Translations under genes and position numbers: made by a program
Source of the DNA: Hydrogenophaga sp.
GTDB lineage: Bacteria; Pseudomonadota; Gammaproteobacteria; Burkholderiales; Burkholderiaceae_C
Direction: 5' to 3'
NCBI GenBank assembly: GCA_030653975.1
Contig: JAURYH010000044.1
Coordinates: 60,331-124,330, forward strand
Length of the DNA: 64,000 nt
In this document: positions 1 to 8,016 of the stretch, in pieces
Numbering within the stretch: the stretch's first letter is position 1
How the letters are laid out: each line of letters opens with the position of its first letter
Notes under the pieces: generated by a model
Database searches by the model: none
Told to the model about the DNA's origin: nothing
The model's input: the letters and a program-made list of their open reading frames with translations, nothing else

Positions 1-1308
1 GAGGTGCCCGAGGAGCGCTGCCACGAAACCTTCTTCGCCAACGTGTGGCTGCTGCCATCGGGCGTGATCCTGAAGGCCGTGCTGCAGCCGATCGATGGTG
101 TCACCTGGCCCTACCACCTCTACTACTTCGACAAGGATGAAACAAGCATCTTTGCCGAGGGCATCGCCGCGGTGATGCGCGACGACCAGGACATGATCAA
201 CGCGGCGATTCGCATGTTGCTGGACAACGCCGGTCTGATGGCGGGGCCCATGTTTGAGATCCAGACGGATTTGCTGACGAACCCGGATACGGCGACCATA
301 TTCAGGCCATGGAAGGCCTTCATGCGCAACGCCAAGTCGCCAGGCCAGCGGGCTATCACGCCGATCAAGGTCGAGGGCAATCTGTCTGATCTGATGGGTA
401 TCGCCGAGAAGTTCGAGGTGCAGGCAGACGAGACGACGGCGATCCCGCGCTACATGAGTGGCGAGAACCCGAACAGCGGCGCGGCCGCAACCATGGGCGG
501 CATGTCCATGCTGATGGGCGCTGCCAACATCGTGCTGAAGGATCTGGTCTCCAACTGGGATGACGTGACCGATACCTTCATCCGCTCGATGTACGCCTGG
601 AACATGCAGTTCCACAAGGACGACAGCATCAAGGGTGACTTCGATGTGAAGACCACCGGTGCTGCTTCCCTGGTGGCCAAGGAGGTCCGCGCGCGCCAGC
701 TCAACGAGATGGCTGCGGCCACCAACAACCCGATGGATGCGCCGTACATCAAGCGCGGCCTGCTCAACAAGCTGCGCGCCGAGGCCAATGAACTGGGCAA
801 TCTGGTGCGCACTGACGAGGAGGTTGCGGCCGACCCGGACGCCAAGATGCAGCAGGAGCTCGCCGCCAAGGATCAGCAGCTGGCCCTGGCCGAGCGCGAG
901 GCCAACGTCAACCTGCGCATGGCCCAGGCCGAGCGCTACAAGGCCGAGGCGCTGACGATGCAGAACCGAGCCCTGCTGCACAAGGCCGAGGCGGTGGACC
1001 GCAAGCTGGAGTCGGTCTACGTGGCGCTGCAGGCCGCCGGCATCATCGTGATGAACCCGGGCACCGCGATCGTGGCCGACGAGATCCTGAAGTCCGCCGA
1101 ATGGGAGGACAGCACGCCGGATCCAGGCATGGCCGAACTCGGCGCGTTGACCGGCGCGCAGGCGGGCGCACAGCCGGCGCCAGGCAACCAGATGAACCCG
1201 CAGATTCCGGACCCTGCGGCCGGCTCCCAGGTGCAGGTGCAGGTGCAGCCGCCGAGCGGCAACCAGGGTCAGCGCCAAGGTGTTGAGACCGTGGCGCTGG
1301 AAGGATGA
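1..1308 (+). CDS. Portal protein, 5' end missing
   Basis: Open from the first base; GTG at base 4 is only the first possible start in the window, so the gene is truncated at its 5' end. At least 434 residues are visible. The sequence resembles the C-terminal two thirds of podoviral portal proteins: a helical head-binding region, then about 100 residues of Lys/Glu/Ala-rich coiled coil (residues ~280-340), then a Pro/Gln/Gly-rich tail. The portal forms the dodecameric ring at one capsid vertex through which DNA is packaged and ejected. Identity rests on this pattern plus position just before scaffold and capsid genes. The stop overlaps the next start (ATGA at 1305). Confidence 0.75.
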   Translation, partial: EVPEERCHETFFANVWLLPSGVILKAVLQPIDGVTWPYHLYYFDKDETSIFAEGIAAVMRDDQDMINAAIRMLLDNAGLMAGPMFEIQTDLLTNPDTATIFRPWKAFMRNAKSPGQRAITPIKVEGNLSDLMGIAEKFEVQADETTAIPRYMSGENPNSGAAATMGGMSMLMGAANIVLKDLVSNWDDVTDTFIRSMYAWNMQFHKDDSIKGDFDVKTTGAASLVAKEVRARQLNEMAAATNNPMDAPYIKRGLLNKLRAEANELGNLVRTDEEVAADPDAKMQQELAAKDQQLALAEREANVNLRMAQAERYKAEALTMQNRALLHKAEAVDRKLESVYVALQAAGIIVMNPGTAIVADEILKSAEWEDSTPDPGMAELGALTGAQAGAQPAPGNQMNPQIPDPAAGSQVQVQVQPPSGNQGQRQGVETVALEG

Positions 1309-1526
1309 GCATCGCCGCGGCCACCGCCCGGGTTGTAGCGGCCTATGCGCACTCTGACCAGAGCCGGCAGGTCGTGAAGATGCTGGACGCGCTGATCTCC
1401 GAGTACCGCGACGAGCTGGAGGCCAGCACGGGCGATCGCACGCTGCAGCTGCAGATGGCAGCTCGGCAGTGCCGGGCCCTCAAATCAGTGCTCTCTGGTG
1501 TGGCTCACGCCGACCCGAGGGTGTGA
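1305..1526 (+). CDS. Small phage protein of unknown function
   Basis: A 73-residue protein starting inside the portal stop codon (ATGA), which implies translational coupling. It is Ala-rich and mostly helical, with no signal peptide or membrane segment. The position between portal and scaffold suggests a small morphogenesis protein, but I do not recognise the family. Confidence 0.6.
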   Translation: MSIAAATARVVAAYAHSDQSRQVVKMLDALISEYRDELEASTGDRTLQLQMAARQCRALKSVLSGVAHADPRV

Positions 1527-1540
1527 ACGATTCTTTGACC

Positions 1541-1595
1541 CCTGGCAATTCAGCCAGGACAGTTGGAGCCGGGCGACCGGCTTCTTGGAAGCCGG
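1541..1595 (+). other. Stem-loops before the scaffold gene
   Basis: Two hairpins lie in the 83-base gap before the scaffold start. One pairs CCTGGC (1541-1546) with GCCAGG (1553-1558). The other is a perfect 8-bp stem, 1577-1584 with 1588-1595, and a 3-base loop, ending a few bases before the AAGGAAC ribosome binding site (about 1600-1606). No T-run follows, so they are more likely RNA-processing or translation-tuning structures than terminators. Confidence 0.4.
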
Positions 1596-1609
1596 AAGAA
1601 AGGAACCCC

Positions 1610-2617
1610 ATGGCAACCACCACGAGCGCAGACCTGCAAAACAGCGAGCAGGAATTCAACGCAGCATTCGACGAGCCCGATGCCGAGGTCACCGAGATGG
1701 GTGAGGAGGAGGCCTTTGGTCTCGACTTGCCGGAAGGCGACAGCGACACCGATGCGGCGGTCGCTCTTGACAGTGATGACACAATGAAAACAGATGCCGA
1801 GGCTGTCAATGACGAGGCCGAGGAGATGGCCGAAGCCGACGGGGCGGCCGCCGATCCTGCTGCAGAAATGCCGGCAGAAGATGGCGCTGAGGCCGAGCCC
1901 ACTGGCGAGGAAGACATGCCGACCGACCCGAAAGAGCTGCAGCGCATGAAGTCCTGGGAAGGCCGCCTGAGGGCGCGCGAGAAAGAGCTGGAGGCCAAGG
2001 CCGCCGAGATCGCAGCGCTCAGCGGTGGCGCCTCCGAAGATGAGGGTATGAGCGAGGATCCTGGTGAAGCGGTGGCCGATCTGGCTGCCGCGGTGGATTC
2101 CGGTGAGATGACTGCTGAAGCCGCCATGCAGACGCTCTCGGATGACTTCGGTCCTGAGTTCGCCAAGATGCTCCAGGTGCTGGTTGCTGCCGAGGCCAGC
2201 AAGGTGGGCAGCAAGGTGTCGGGCGACATCAACTCCTTGGTCGATGCGATCAAGGACGACAAGACGCGCTCGCACTTTGAGGCCATTGCTGATGCCCACC
2301 CGGACTTCAATGAGGTCGCCGACAGCGAAGACATGAAGGCCTACTTGGACAGCCTGGATGAAGCTGGGCGCGCCAAGGCCGAACAGGTCGCCGCCGCTGG
2401 CAGTACCCGCCAGGTGATCCGCTTCCTTGATGGCTTCAAGGCCTGGAGCGAATCCCAGAAGGCGCCAGCTCAAGAAGAGCCGGCCCAGGACGAGCCGGCC
2501 GCTGAAGCCGCAGACCCCGCAGTGGATGCCGCAGAAGGTGTTCGCTCCACGGGCCTGCGTCTGCCAGAGCAGCCGTCGCGCAACGACGACTACGAGACGG
2601 CCTGGTCGAAGTTTTAA
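1610..2617 (+). CDS. Capsid scaffolding protein
   Basis: A 335-residue, extremely acidic protein. Residues ~20-110 are dominated by Asp, Glu and Ala; a Lys/Glu/Arg coiled coil follows at ~115-140; the C-terminus is short and ends DDYETAWSKF. This is the usual composition of a scaffold: an acidic disordered arm, helices and a small capsid-binding tail. It would template procapsid assembly and then leave. The frame is open upstream to 1469, but ATG at 1610 is chosen because AAGGAAC lies just before it and the upstream translation is unlike the rest. It sits directly before the major capsid gene, as scaffolds usually do. Confidence 0.75.
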   Translation: MATTTSADLQNSEQEFNAAFDEPDAEVTEMGEEEAFGLDLPEGDSDTDAAVALDSDDTMKTDAEAVNDEAEEMAEADGAAADPAAEMPAEDGAEAEPTGEEDMPTDPKELQRMKSWEGRLRAREKELEAKAAEIAALSGGASEDEGMSEDPGEAVADLAAAVDSGEMTAEAAMQTLSDDFGPEFAKMLQVLVAAEASKVGSKVSGDINSLVDAIKDDKTRSHFEAIADAHPDFNEVADSEDMKAYLDSLDEAGRAKAEQVAAAGSTRQVIRFLDGFKAWSESQKAPAQEEPAQDEPAAEAADPAVDAAEGVRSTGLRLPEQPSRNDDYETAWSKF

Positions 2618-2976
2618 ACCGCTGATCCGCCACGCGCGGACACAGCCCAAGAGGCCGCCCGGCAGCAATGCCCGGCGGCCTCTGTCATTCACGGTTGGTA
2701 GTGCTCGCACTGTCGGCCCGGCAGTCCTGGCAACAGGGCTGCGATCTCTGCCATGAGGCCTGAAAAGACTGCCTCACAGCCGGCGTGCAGGTGCGCCGGA
2801 TACCAATCACCTGCAACCCCTCGGAGCACGACCTCGGTCGCGCTGACAGCTGGACTGGGACATGCCTCACGGCCCCCACATGGTCCGGCCGGTCTGCATA
2901 CGGCAACAAGAAGTTCACCGCTCCTTCCGATGGCGCAACCGCGCCAACGTCCATCACGACATCGCAAGGATTTCAA
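2618..2976. other. 359-base leader of the capsid gene, no gene seen
   Basis: The stretch between scaffold and capsid holds the hairpin at 2651-2682 and otherwise no convincing gene. The capsid frame stays open back to 2785, but that translation is Cys/Ser/Thr-rich and lacks a ribosome binding site. A leader this long before the most abundant protein may contain a promoter or mRNA stability element; I see no clear sigma-70 match. Confidence 0.5.
2651..2682 (+). terminator. Strong hairpin after scaffold gene
   Basis: GAGGCCGCC at 2651-2659 pairs with GGCGGCCTC at 2674-2682, with inner GGCA/TGCC pairs, one C-C mismatch and a GCAA tetraloop. No T-tract follows, so it is either a weak terminator or a processing and stability element separating scaffold from capsid expression. 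Confidence 0.45.
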
Positions 2977-3960
2977 ATGACTCAAACCGCCTACGGCGAC
3001 ATCTCGCCCCGCACCGCTGCCTACGCTGAAAAAGAACTGCTCAAGCGCGGCCTCCCCTACCTGGTCCTGGAAAAATTCGGCCAGGCCAAGCCCATGCCGT
3101 CGAACTCCACCAAGGTGATGAAGTTCCGCCGCTACAACGCGCTGCCCAGCACCCCGGTGGCCCTGACCGAAGGCGTGACGCCCGCTGGCCAGGCCCTGAA
3201 CGTCACCGATGTGACCGCGACCCTGACCCAGTACGGCGACAAGGTCTCCATCACCGACGTGGTGATCGACACCCACGAAGACCCGACCCTGAACGAGGCC
3301 GTGAACGTGCTGGGTGAACAAGCCGCCCAGGTGATCGAGAAGATGCGTTTCGGCGTCATCAAGGCCGGCACCAACGTGCTGTACGGCAACGGAGCCGCGC
3401 GCACCGACGTGAACACCGCCATCTCGGTGACGGTGCAGCGCCGCGCTGTCCGCGCCCTGAAGCGCCAGAACGGCCGCCCGATCACCCAGATCGTGCGCTC
3501 GACCCCTGCCTACGGCACCGAGAACGTGGCTCCCGGCTTCGTCGGCCTGATCCATCCCGACCTGGAATCCGACGTGCGCGCCCTGCCGGGATTCACGCCG
3601 GCCGAGAAGTACGGCTCGATCACCCCCTGGGAGAACGAGATCGGCAAGGTCGATGAGGTGCGCTATGTGTCCTCGACGGTGTTCGAGCCCTGGGCTGACG
3701 CTGGTGGTGCCAAAGGCGCCATGCTGTCCACGACCGGTGTCAACGCCGACGTGTACCCGGTGATCTACCTGGCTCGCGACGCCTTCGGCATCGTGGCCCT
3801 GAAGGGTCAGTACGCCGCCATCCCGATGGTCGTGAACCCCAAGCCGTCGGATTCCGATCCGCTGGCCCAGCGTGGTCATGTGGCCTGGAAGTCGATGCAG
3901 ACGTGCGTCATCCTGAACGACGCGTTCTTGGTCCGCGCGGAACTTTCCGCCACCGCGTAA
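2977..3960 (+). CDS. Major capsid protein, N4-gp56 family
   Basis: A 327-residue protein recognisable as an N4-gp56-type major capsid protein (HK97-like fold). The N-terminal segment with AYAEKELLKRGLPYLVLEKF, the KVMKFRRYNALP strand and the LTEGVTPAGQALNVTDVTAT stretch are the family hallmarks. The C-terminal half ends with a hydrophobic strand and an Arg-containing tail. Start ATG 2977 follows a GCAAGGA ribosome binding site at 2964-2970. It forms the icosahedral shell and lies directly after the scaffold. The family name is from memory of its signature, not a search. Confidence 0.9.
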   Translation: MTQTAYGDISPRTAAYAEKELLKRGLPYLVLEKFGQAKPMPSNSTKVMKFRRYNALPSTPVALTEGVTPAGQALNVTDVTATLTQYGDKVSITDVVIDTHEDPTLNEAVNVLGEQAAQVIEKMRFGVIKAGTNVLYGNGAARTDVNTAISVTVQRRAVRALKRQNGRPITQIVRSTPAYGTENVAPGFVGLIHPDLESDVRALPGFTPAEKYGSITPWENEIGKVDEVRYVSSTVFEPWADAGGAKGAMLSTTGVNADVYPVIYLARDAFGIVALKGQYAAIPMVVNPKPSDSDPLAQRGHVAWKSMQTCVILNDAFLVRAELSATA

Positions 3961-3977
3961 GCGGTGTGATGTGAGTT

Positions 3978-4001
3978 CCTGGCTGCCATAGGGTAGCCAG
4001 G
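3978..4001 (+). other. Stem-loop between capsid and decoration genes
   Basis: CCTGGCTGCC (3978-3987) pairs with GGTAGCCAGG (3992-4001) around an ATAG loop, with one G-T pair. No T-run follows. Likely an mRNA stability or partial-attenuation element behind the capsid gene. Confidence 0.45.
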
Positions 4002-4033
4002 TCTCCACCAAATCAACCACACAAGGACACATC

Positions 4034-4564
4034 ATGGCCAACATGAAAAACACGTCGGACGCCGCCCTGCGCAAGCTGCTGGGCACGCTCTGCCTGACCA
4101 AAGCCACGCTGGCGATCAACGCCGGTGGCGCTGCCACGGTGAAGACCACCGGCACCACCAGCTACCTGGTGGGTGGCGAGTTCAAAACCAAGGCCGCCCT
4201 GGCCGCCCAGTCGATCGCGGTCACCCACGATGAAGACGGCATCGCTGTCGCCAATGGCATCGCCGCCTACGTGCAGCCCGCAAGCACCACGGTCATCTAC
4301 GTGATCGCGCTGAACGCGGCCGGCACGGTGGCGGTGGTCCAGGGCAGCTACGCCGGCCAGGTGCAGTCGTACGCGGGCAACCTGTCGCGCATCAACACCG
4401 GTGCCGGTGGCGTGCCCGTCGAGCCCGAGGGTTACACCGCCATTGGCGCCATCAAGGTGGTTACCAACGGCTCCACCACGTTCACGCCGGGCACGACCTT
4501 GCTGGATGCGGCCGGCCTGACCGTCACCTACCACGACGTCAGCATCCTGCCTGCTGCCCTGTAA
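4034..4564 (+). CDS. Probable capsid decoration or head fibre protein
   Basis: A 176-residue protein rich in Ala, Thr, Val and Gly, with alternating beta-strand patterns and little charge. That composition suits a beta-rich capsid-surface (decoration/cement) or head-fibre protein. It follows the major capsid gene, has its own start behind CAAGGACAC, and is closed by a clear terminator. These fit a highly expressed structural protein. I do not recognise a named family. Confidence 0.55.
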   Translation: MANMKNTSDAALRKLLGTLCLTKATLAINAGGAATVKTTGTTSYLVGGEFKTKAALAAQSIAVTHDEDGIAVANGIAAYVQPASTTVIYVIALNAAGTVAVVQGSYAGQVQSYAGNLSRINTGAGGVPVEPEGYTAIGAIKVVTNGSTTFTPGTTLLDAAGLTVTYHDVSILPAAL

Positions 4565-4576
4565 AGGCAACCGATC

Positions 4577-4611
4577 AAAGCCCTGGGTGCAGCAATGCCC
4601 CGGGGCTTTTT
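4577..4611 (+). terminator. Rho-independent terminator
   Basis: AAAGCCC(T)GGG pairs with CCC(G)GGGCTTT around a short loop, followed by TTTTT ending at 4611. It lies 13 bases after the decoration-like gene and would end the capsid transcript or set a step-down in expression. Confidence 0.8.
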
Positions 4612-4652
4612 CTTGGCCAATACGGCCACAACGCCATCTGTGAGGAACCATC

Positions 4653-5021
4653 ATGGCAACCGCAAACAAAAACCAGTCCACCGTCACCACGCTGGATGAA
4701 ATCAATCCCGAGACCCAGGCCCAGGAAGTCGCCGCCGCCGAAGTGAGCGAGTCCGTGCGCGGCGCCAACCACGACGACGCACTCAGCGGAAAGAAGGTCA
4801 CGCTGACCATCTTCCAGGGCGAAGGCGAAACCGGTCATGAAGCCGTGCAGATCGGCGTCAATGGCTTCATGTGGCTGATGCCGCGTGGCAAGCCCGAGCG
4901 CGTCCCGGTCGAGGTCGCCGAAGTGATCAGGAACGCCAAGATCACCAGCTACCGCCTGGGCGACGGCGGCCGTGCCATTGAGTACGAAACCCCGCGCTTC
5001 GCCTACCAGATCACCGAGTGA
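4653..5021 (+). CDS. Small phage head-region protein, unknown
   Basis: A 122-residue protein with a low-complexity, disordered N-terminal ~45 residues and a compact C-terminal part (KVTLTIFQGEGETGHEAVQ, then a PRGKPERVPVEVAEVI strand-helix) that looks folded. GAGGAACC precedes the ATG. Its place between decoration and adaptor genes suggests a head-completion or tape-associated role, but no family is recognised. Confidence 0.6.
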   Translation: MATANKNQSTVTTLDEINPETQAQEVAAAEVSESVRGANHDDALSGKKVTLTIFQGEGETGHEAVQIGVNGFMWLMPRGKPERVPVEVAEVIRNAKITSYRLGDGGRAIEYETPRFAYQITE

Positions 5022-5038
5022 GCGGAGACGCCTGATCC

Positions 5039-5671
5039 ATGACCAGAGACCAGTTTCTCGTGCTTGTGACGCCGGTGCTACCGGAATGTCCTGTGCCGCT
5101 GATCATGGTGACGGCGATCGAGGTGATCGAGGACTTTGTGCGCCGAACCAGCGCATGGGCCCAGGTCATTGACAGCGACGTCACCTTTGCTGGCGTGTCC
5201 GAGTACCAGTTGAGTGCGCCAGCCAAGGCGTCGATCATGGATCTCCAGGCGGTCTCCGTGGGTGGCGCTCCGGTCATTCCGAGGCCCATGCTGCGTATCG
5301 CCAAGGAGTCATCGAACTGGGCGACGGCCACAGCAGCCAGGCCATCCCACTACGAGTTCACAGGGAGTGGCAACCTGGTCCTGTGGCCAACACCTTCCGA
5401 GAGCGGGCTGCAGATTGATGTGGTAGCCCGACTGGTGCCGGTCGACTCGATGACCGAGCTGCCTGACGCGGTGATGCGCACCTACCGCTTCGCCATAGCG
5501 GATGGCGTGAAGTCTCGCCTCATGCTCATGCCTGGCGTTGACTGGCGCAATGAGGCACTTGGCGTGCACCACGGAGAGCGCTACGAGGCGGCCATCAGTG
5601 AGGCTGCATCACGAACCATCTCTGGCGGCAGCACGGCCGAGCACATCATTCCGCCGGTGAAGTTCGGCTGA
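5039..5671 (+). CDS. Head-tail adaptor-like protein
   Basis: A 210-residue protein with a helical start (MTRDQFLVLVTPVLPECPVP), a beta-rich middle and two helices at the end. This layout and the companion gene that follows match the adaptor pairs of N4-gp56-capsid podoviruses, which sit under the portal and join head to tail. The assignment is by composition, size and position; no catalytic motif is present. Confidence 0.5.
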   Translation: MTRDQFLVLVTPVLPECPVPLIMVTAIEVIEDFVRRTSAWAQVIDSDVTFAGVSEYQLSAPAKASIMDLQAVSVGGAPVIPRPMLRIAKESSNWATATAARPSHYEFTGSGNLVLWPTPSESGLQIDVVARLVPVDSMTELPDAVMRTYRFAIADGVKSRLMLMPGVDWRNEALGVHHGERYEAAISEAASRTISGGSTAEHIIPPVKFG

Positions 5672-5678
5672 CATCATC

Positions 5679-6338
5679 ATGACAATCGCCGCCCGCACCA
5701 TCATCGAGAACACCCAGGAGGTGCTCAACGACCACCGCGGTGTGCGCTACCCAGCCAGTCTGCTGGTGAGGTATCTCAACCAGTCTCAGCGCGACACGAT
5801 CAACCATCGGCCGGATGTGACGGCCACCTCGGCCAACTTTGCGCTGGCCGAGGGTGACGAGCAGACCCTGCCTCCAGAGGCCTCTTCACTGATCGACATC
5901 CCGTCCCATGCGACGGGGCGCAAAGCCCGCATCACCAAGACACCGCTGAACAAGCTCGATGCAGTGGATCCCTTTTGGCGCAGCCAAAACAAGGTCGGAG
6001 AGATCCTGCACTTCTGCTACGACCCGCGCGATTCACGCACGTTCTACACCTATCCGCCAGCCATCGCGGGAACGCTGGTGCGCCTGCAGTACAGCGCCTA
6101 CCCGACCGACGTCCCGGCACCGTCCGGCAACGGGAAAGAAGCCAGCACGGTCACCGGTGTCATCAGCCTGGCGGACAAGTGGCAGTCTGCCCTGGAGGCG
6201 TTTGTCCTGGGTTACGCCTACAAGAAGGACATCGAGGGAGCTGGAAACATGGATGCGTCTCTGCACTACATCCAGTTGGGCATGAGCATCCTGGGCGTGC
6301 AGCTGCAGGTCGAGAAGGCCATCGGTCCTCGGGACTGA
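5679..6338 (+). CDS. Head-tail adaptor, DUF6682-like
   Basis: A 219-residue protein beginning MTIAARTIIENTQEVLNDHR, with the RYPASLLVRYLNQSQRDTI segment typical (from memory) of the DUF6682 phage adaptor family. It combines two N-terminal helices, a beta-sandwich middle with FYTYPPA, and a C-terminal helix that contains YAYKKDIEGAGNMD. It starts 8 bases after the previous stop. Likely a ring protein between portal and tail tube. Confidence 0.6.
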   Translation: MTIAARTIIENTQEVLNDHRGVRYPASLLVRYLNQSQRDTINHRPDVTATSANFALAEGDEQTLPPEASSLIDIPSHATGRKARITKTPLNKLDAVDPFWRSQNKVGEILHFCYDPRDSRTFYTYPPAIAGTLVRLQYSAYPTDVPAPSGNGKEASTVTGVISLADKWQSALEAFVLGYAYKKDIEGAGNMDASLHYIQLGMSILGVQLQVEKAIGPRD

Positions 6339-6361
6339 GCAACCCACAACACACAACACCC

Positions 6362-7045
6362 ATGGCACAACAATTCGTCAACAACGCTCGCTCCGTGCTG
6401 GTCACAGCGGTCTCTGACTCGGCCAACACGATGGCGGTCTCGCCGGTGGATGCCGACATGTTCCCGGTAGCCAACGTGGGCGCCATGGCGCTGCCGTCCA
6501 ACAACGACTGGTTCAAGGCCACGTTGACCAACCTGGTCAATGTGCTGTCGCCACCTGCCGAGGTGTTCACGGAGATTGTGGCGGTGCGCACGCGCTCGGC
6601 CGGCAACAACATTTTTTCCGACGTGATCCGTGGCTACGAGACCGATGGGTCGGGCACCGCGCGCGCTTGGCCTGTTGGCACTGTCATCCGCATCGCTTTG
6701 ACCGCAGCTGACATCCGGGACTCTATCCTGGGCGTGGCCCGTGAGTGGAACACGATCCCGGGCCAAGCCGAGACCGCAGGGCGCACACTGACTCGCGCTG
6801 ATGTTGGGAAGTTCGTTCCGTCGTCTGGCACGGTGACGATCCCGGCCGGCGTTTTCTTGCGCGACGACGTGGTGGTGATCTACAACGACAGCGGGGCTGA
6901 CATCAGCATCGCCAAGGATGTTGGCGTGACCCTGTGGTGGGTTGATGGCGCCAACGCCAACCGGACTCTGGCCCGTCGTGGTGTGGTCTCCTTGTTGTGC
7001 GTTCGAGGCGACGAGTTTGTCATTTCAGGTCAGGGCCTGAGCTGA
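6362..7045 (+). CDS. Phage tail-associated protein, unknown
   Basis: A 227-residue protein, beta-rich in both halves, with FSDVIRGYETDGSGTARAW in the middle and a jelly-roll-like second half (residues ~150-227). The frame is open upstream, overlapping the previous gene, but ATG 6362 is the first start after that gene's stop and begins the sensible sequence. Its stop overlaps the next start (7043-7047). It could be a collar protein or a fibre-attachment adaptor; not recognised. Confidence 0.55.
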   Translation: MAQQFVNNARSVLVTAVSDSANTMAVSPVDADMFPVANVGAMALPSNNDWFKATLTNLVNVLSPPAEVFTEIVAVRTRSAGNNIFSDVIRGYETDGSGTARAWPVGTVIRIALTAADIRDSILGVAREWNTIPGQAETAGRTLTRADVGKFVPSSGTVTIPAGVFLRDDVVVIYNDSGADISIAKDVGVTLWWVDGANANRTLARRGVVSLLCVRGDEFVISGQGLS

Positions 7046-8007
7046 TGGCAGGCGTGCATTGCACTCTCTTTGGTGGCGGCTTCTCGCCGATGCAGGCGAC
7101 CGGTGGCAGCATCTCCGACATCGTTGACTCCAATGGAGTCGGCTGGCGCGTGCATGTCTTCAACGCCACAGACAACCTGGTGGTGTCGAGTCTCGGATCA
7201 CTGGGTGGCTACGTCCAGCGCCTGGTTGTCGGTGGTGGCGGCGGCGCCGGAAATACCAGCAAGCCGACGTCTGGGTCCAGTGGCGGCGGCGGGGCCGGGG
7301 ACCATCTGGGCGGCGGCAACGGTCTGTCGGCGCACGATTACACCTACCTCACTGTCGCAGCCCATCTGGCCCAGGTGGGCGCCGGCGGGGCCATCATCAC
7401 CAATGGCGGAAATTCCTCGTTCGGCGGTCTCCTGGCCATCGGCGGTGGGCACGGTGGGTCGTACGGATCTCCGGCCACCTACAACGGCCGCGCTGGCGGC
7501 TCTGGCGGCGGCGCAGGCCAGCCTGGCACTGGTGGCATCGCGTTCGGTGGCGCCACATCCAGCCTCGGATTCGCCGGCGGCTACTGCGACATCCCGGCCG
7601 GCAAAGAGACCGGCGGCGGTGGCGGCGGCGGCGGCGCTGGCGGCATCGGTGGCAATGCATTTGGCGCGATCAGCGTCATCAACGGCGGCAATGGTGGGCC
7701 AGGCAAGGCATCACTCATCACGGGCACATCCGTGCTGCGCGCGGCCGGCGGCGGTGGTGCGGGCTGCAACCGATCCAGTGAAAGCGGAACAGGCAACGGT
7801 GAGCCTGGCATCGGCGGCTCTGGCATCGGTGGCAACGGCTCCAAATGGGAGAGCTACGCGGCCACCGCGCCCGTAGCAAACACCGGATCTGGCGGCGGTG
7901 GTGGGAACGGCGGCGCCTACCCTGGATACCCCGGCACGCCAGGCGCCGCGGGTGTGGTCATCGTGCGCTATCCGCTGACCCAATACCGCCCACAACATCT
8001 CGGCTAA
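7045..8007 (+). CDS. Glycine-rich adhesin-like tail protein
   Basis: A 320-residue protein in which residues ~70-300 are built of Gly-rich runs (GGGGG, GGIGG, GNGG) separated by short variable loops. The C-terminus (GVVIVRYPL) is the usual closing strand of phage glycine-rich tail domains. In the known S16 gp38-type adhesins such runs form a polyglycine-II helix bundle with receptor-binding loops; by analogy this may be a tail-tip receptor-binding protein. ATG 7045 overlaps the preceding stop. The N-terminal ~60 residues form a separate beta-rich attachment domain. Confidence 0.65.
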   Translation: MAGVHCTLFGGGFSPMQATGGSISDIVDSNGVGWRVHVFNATDNLVVSSLGSLGGYVQRLVVGGGGGAGNTSKPTSGSSGGGGAGDHLGGGNGLSAHDYTYLTVAAHLAQVGAGGAIITNGGNSSFGGLLAIGGGHGGSYGSPATYNGRAGGSGGGAGQPGTGGIAFGGATSSLGFAGGYCDIPAGKETGGGGGGGGAGGIGGNAFGAISVINGGNGGPGKASLITGTSVLRAAGGGGAGCNRSSESGTGNGEPGIGGSGIGGNGSKWESYAATAPVANTGSGGGGGNGGAYPGYPGTPGAAGVVIVRYPLTQYRPQHLG

Positions 8008-8016
8008 GGACCGGAC

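Noticed and set aside
2689..4158. 489-codon minus-strand open frame over the capsid gene
   Set aside because: Opposite a clear major capsid gene; composition Arg/His/Gly-rich with no family pattern.
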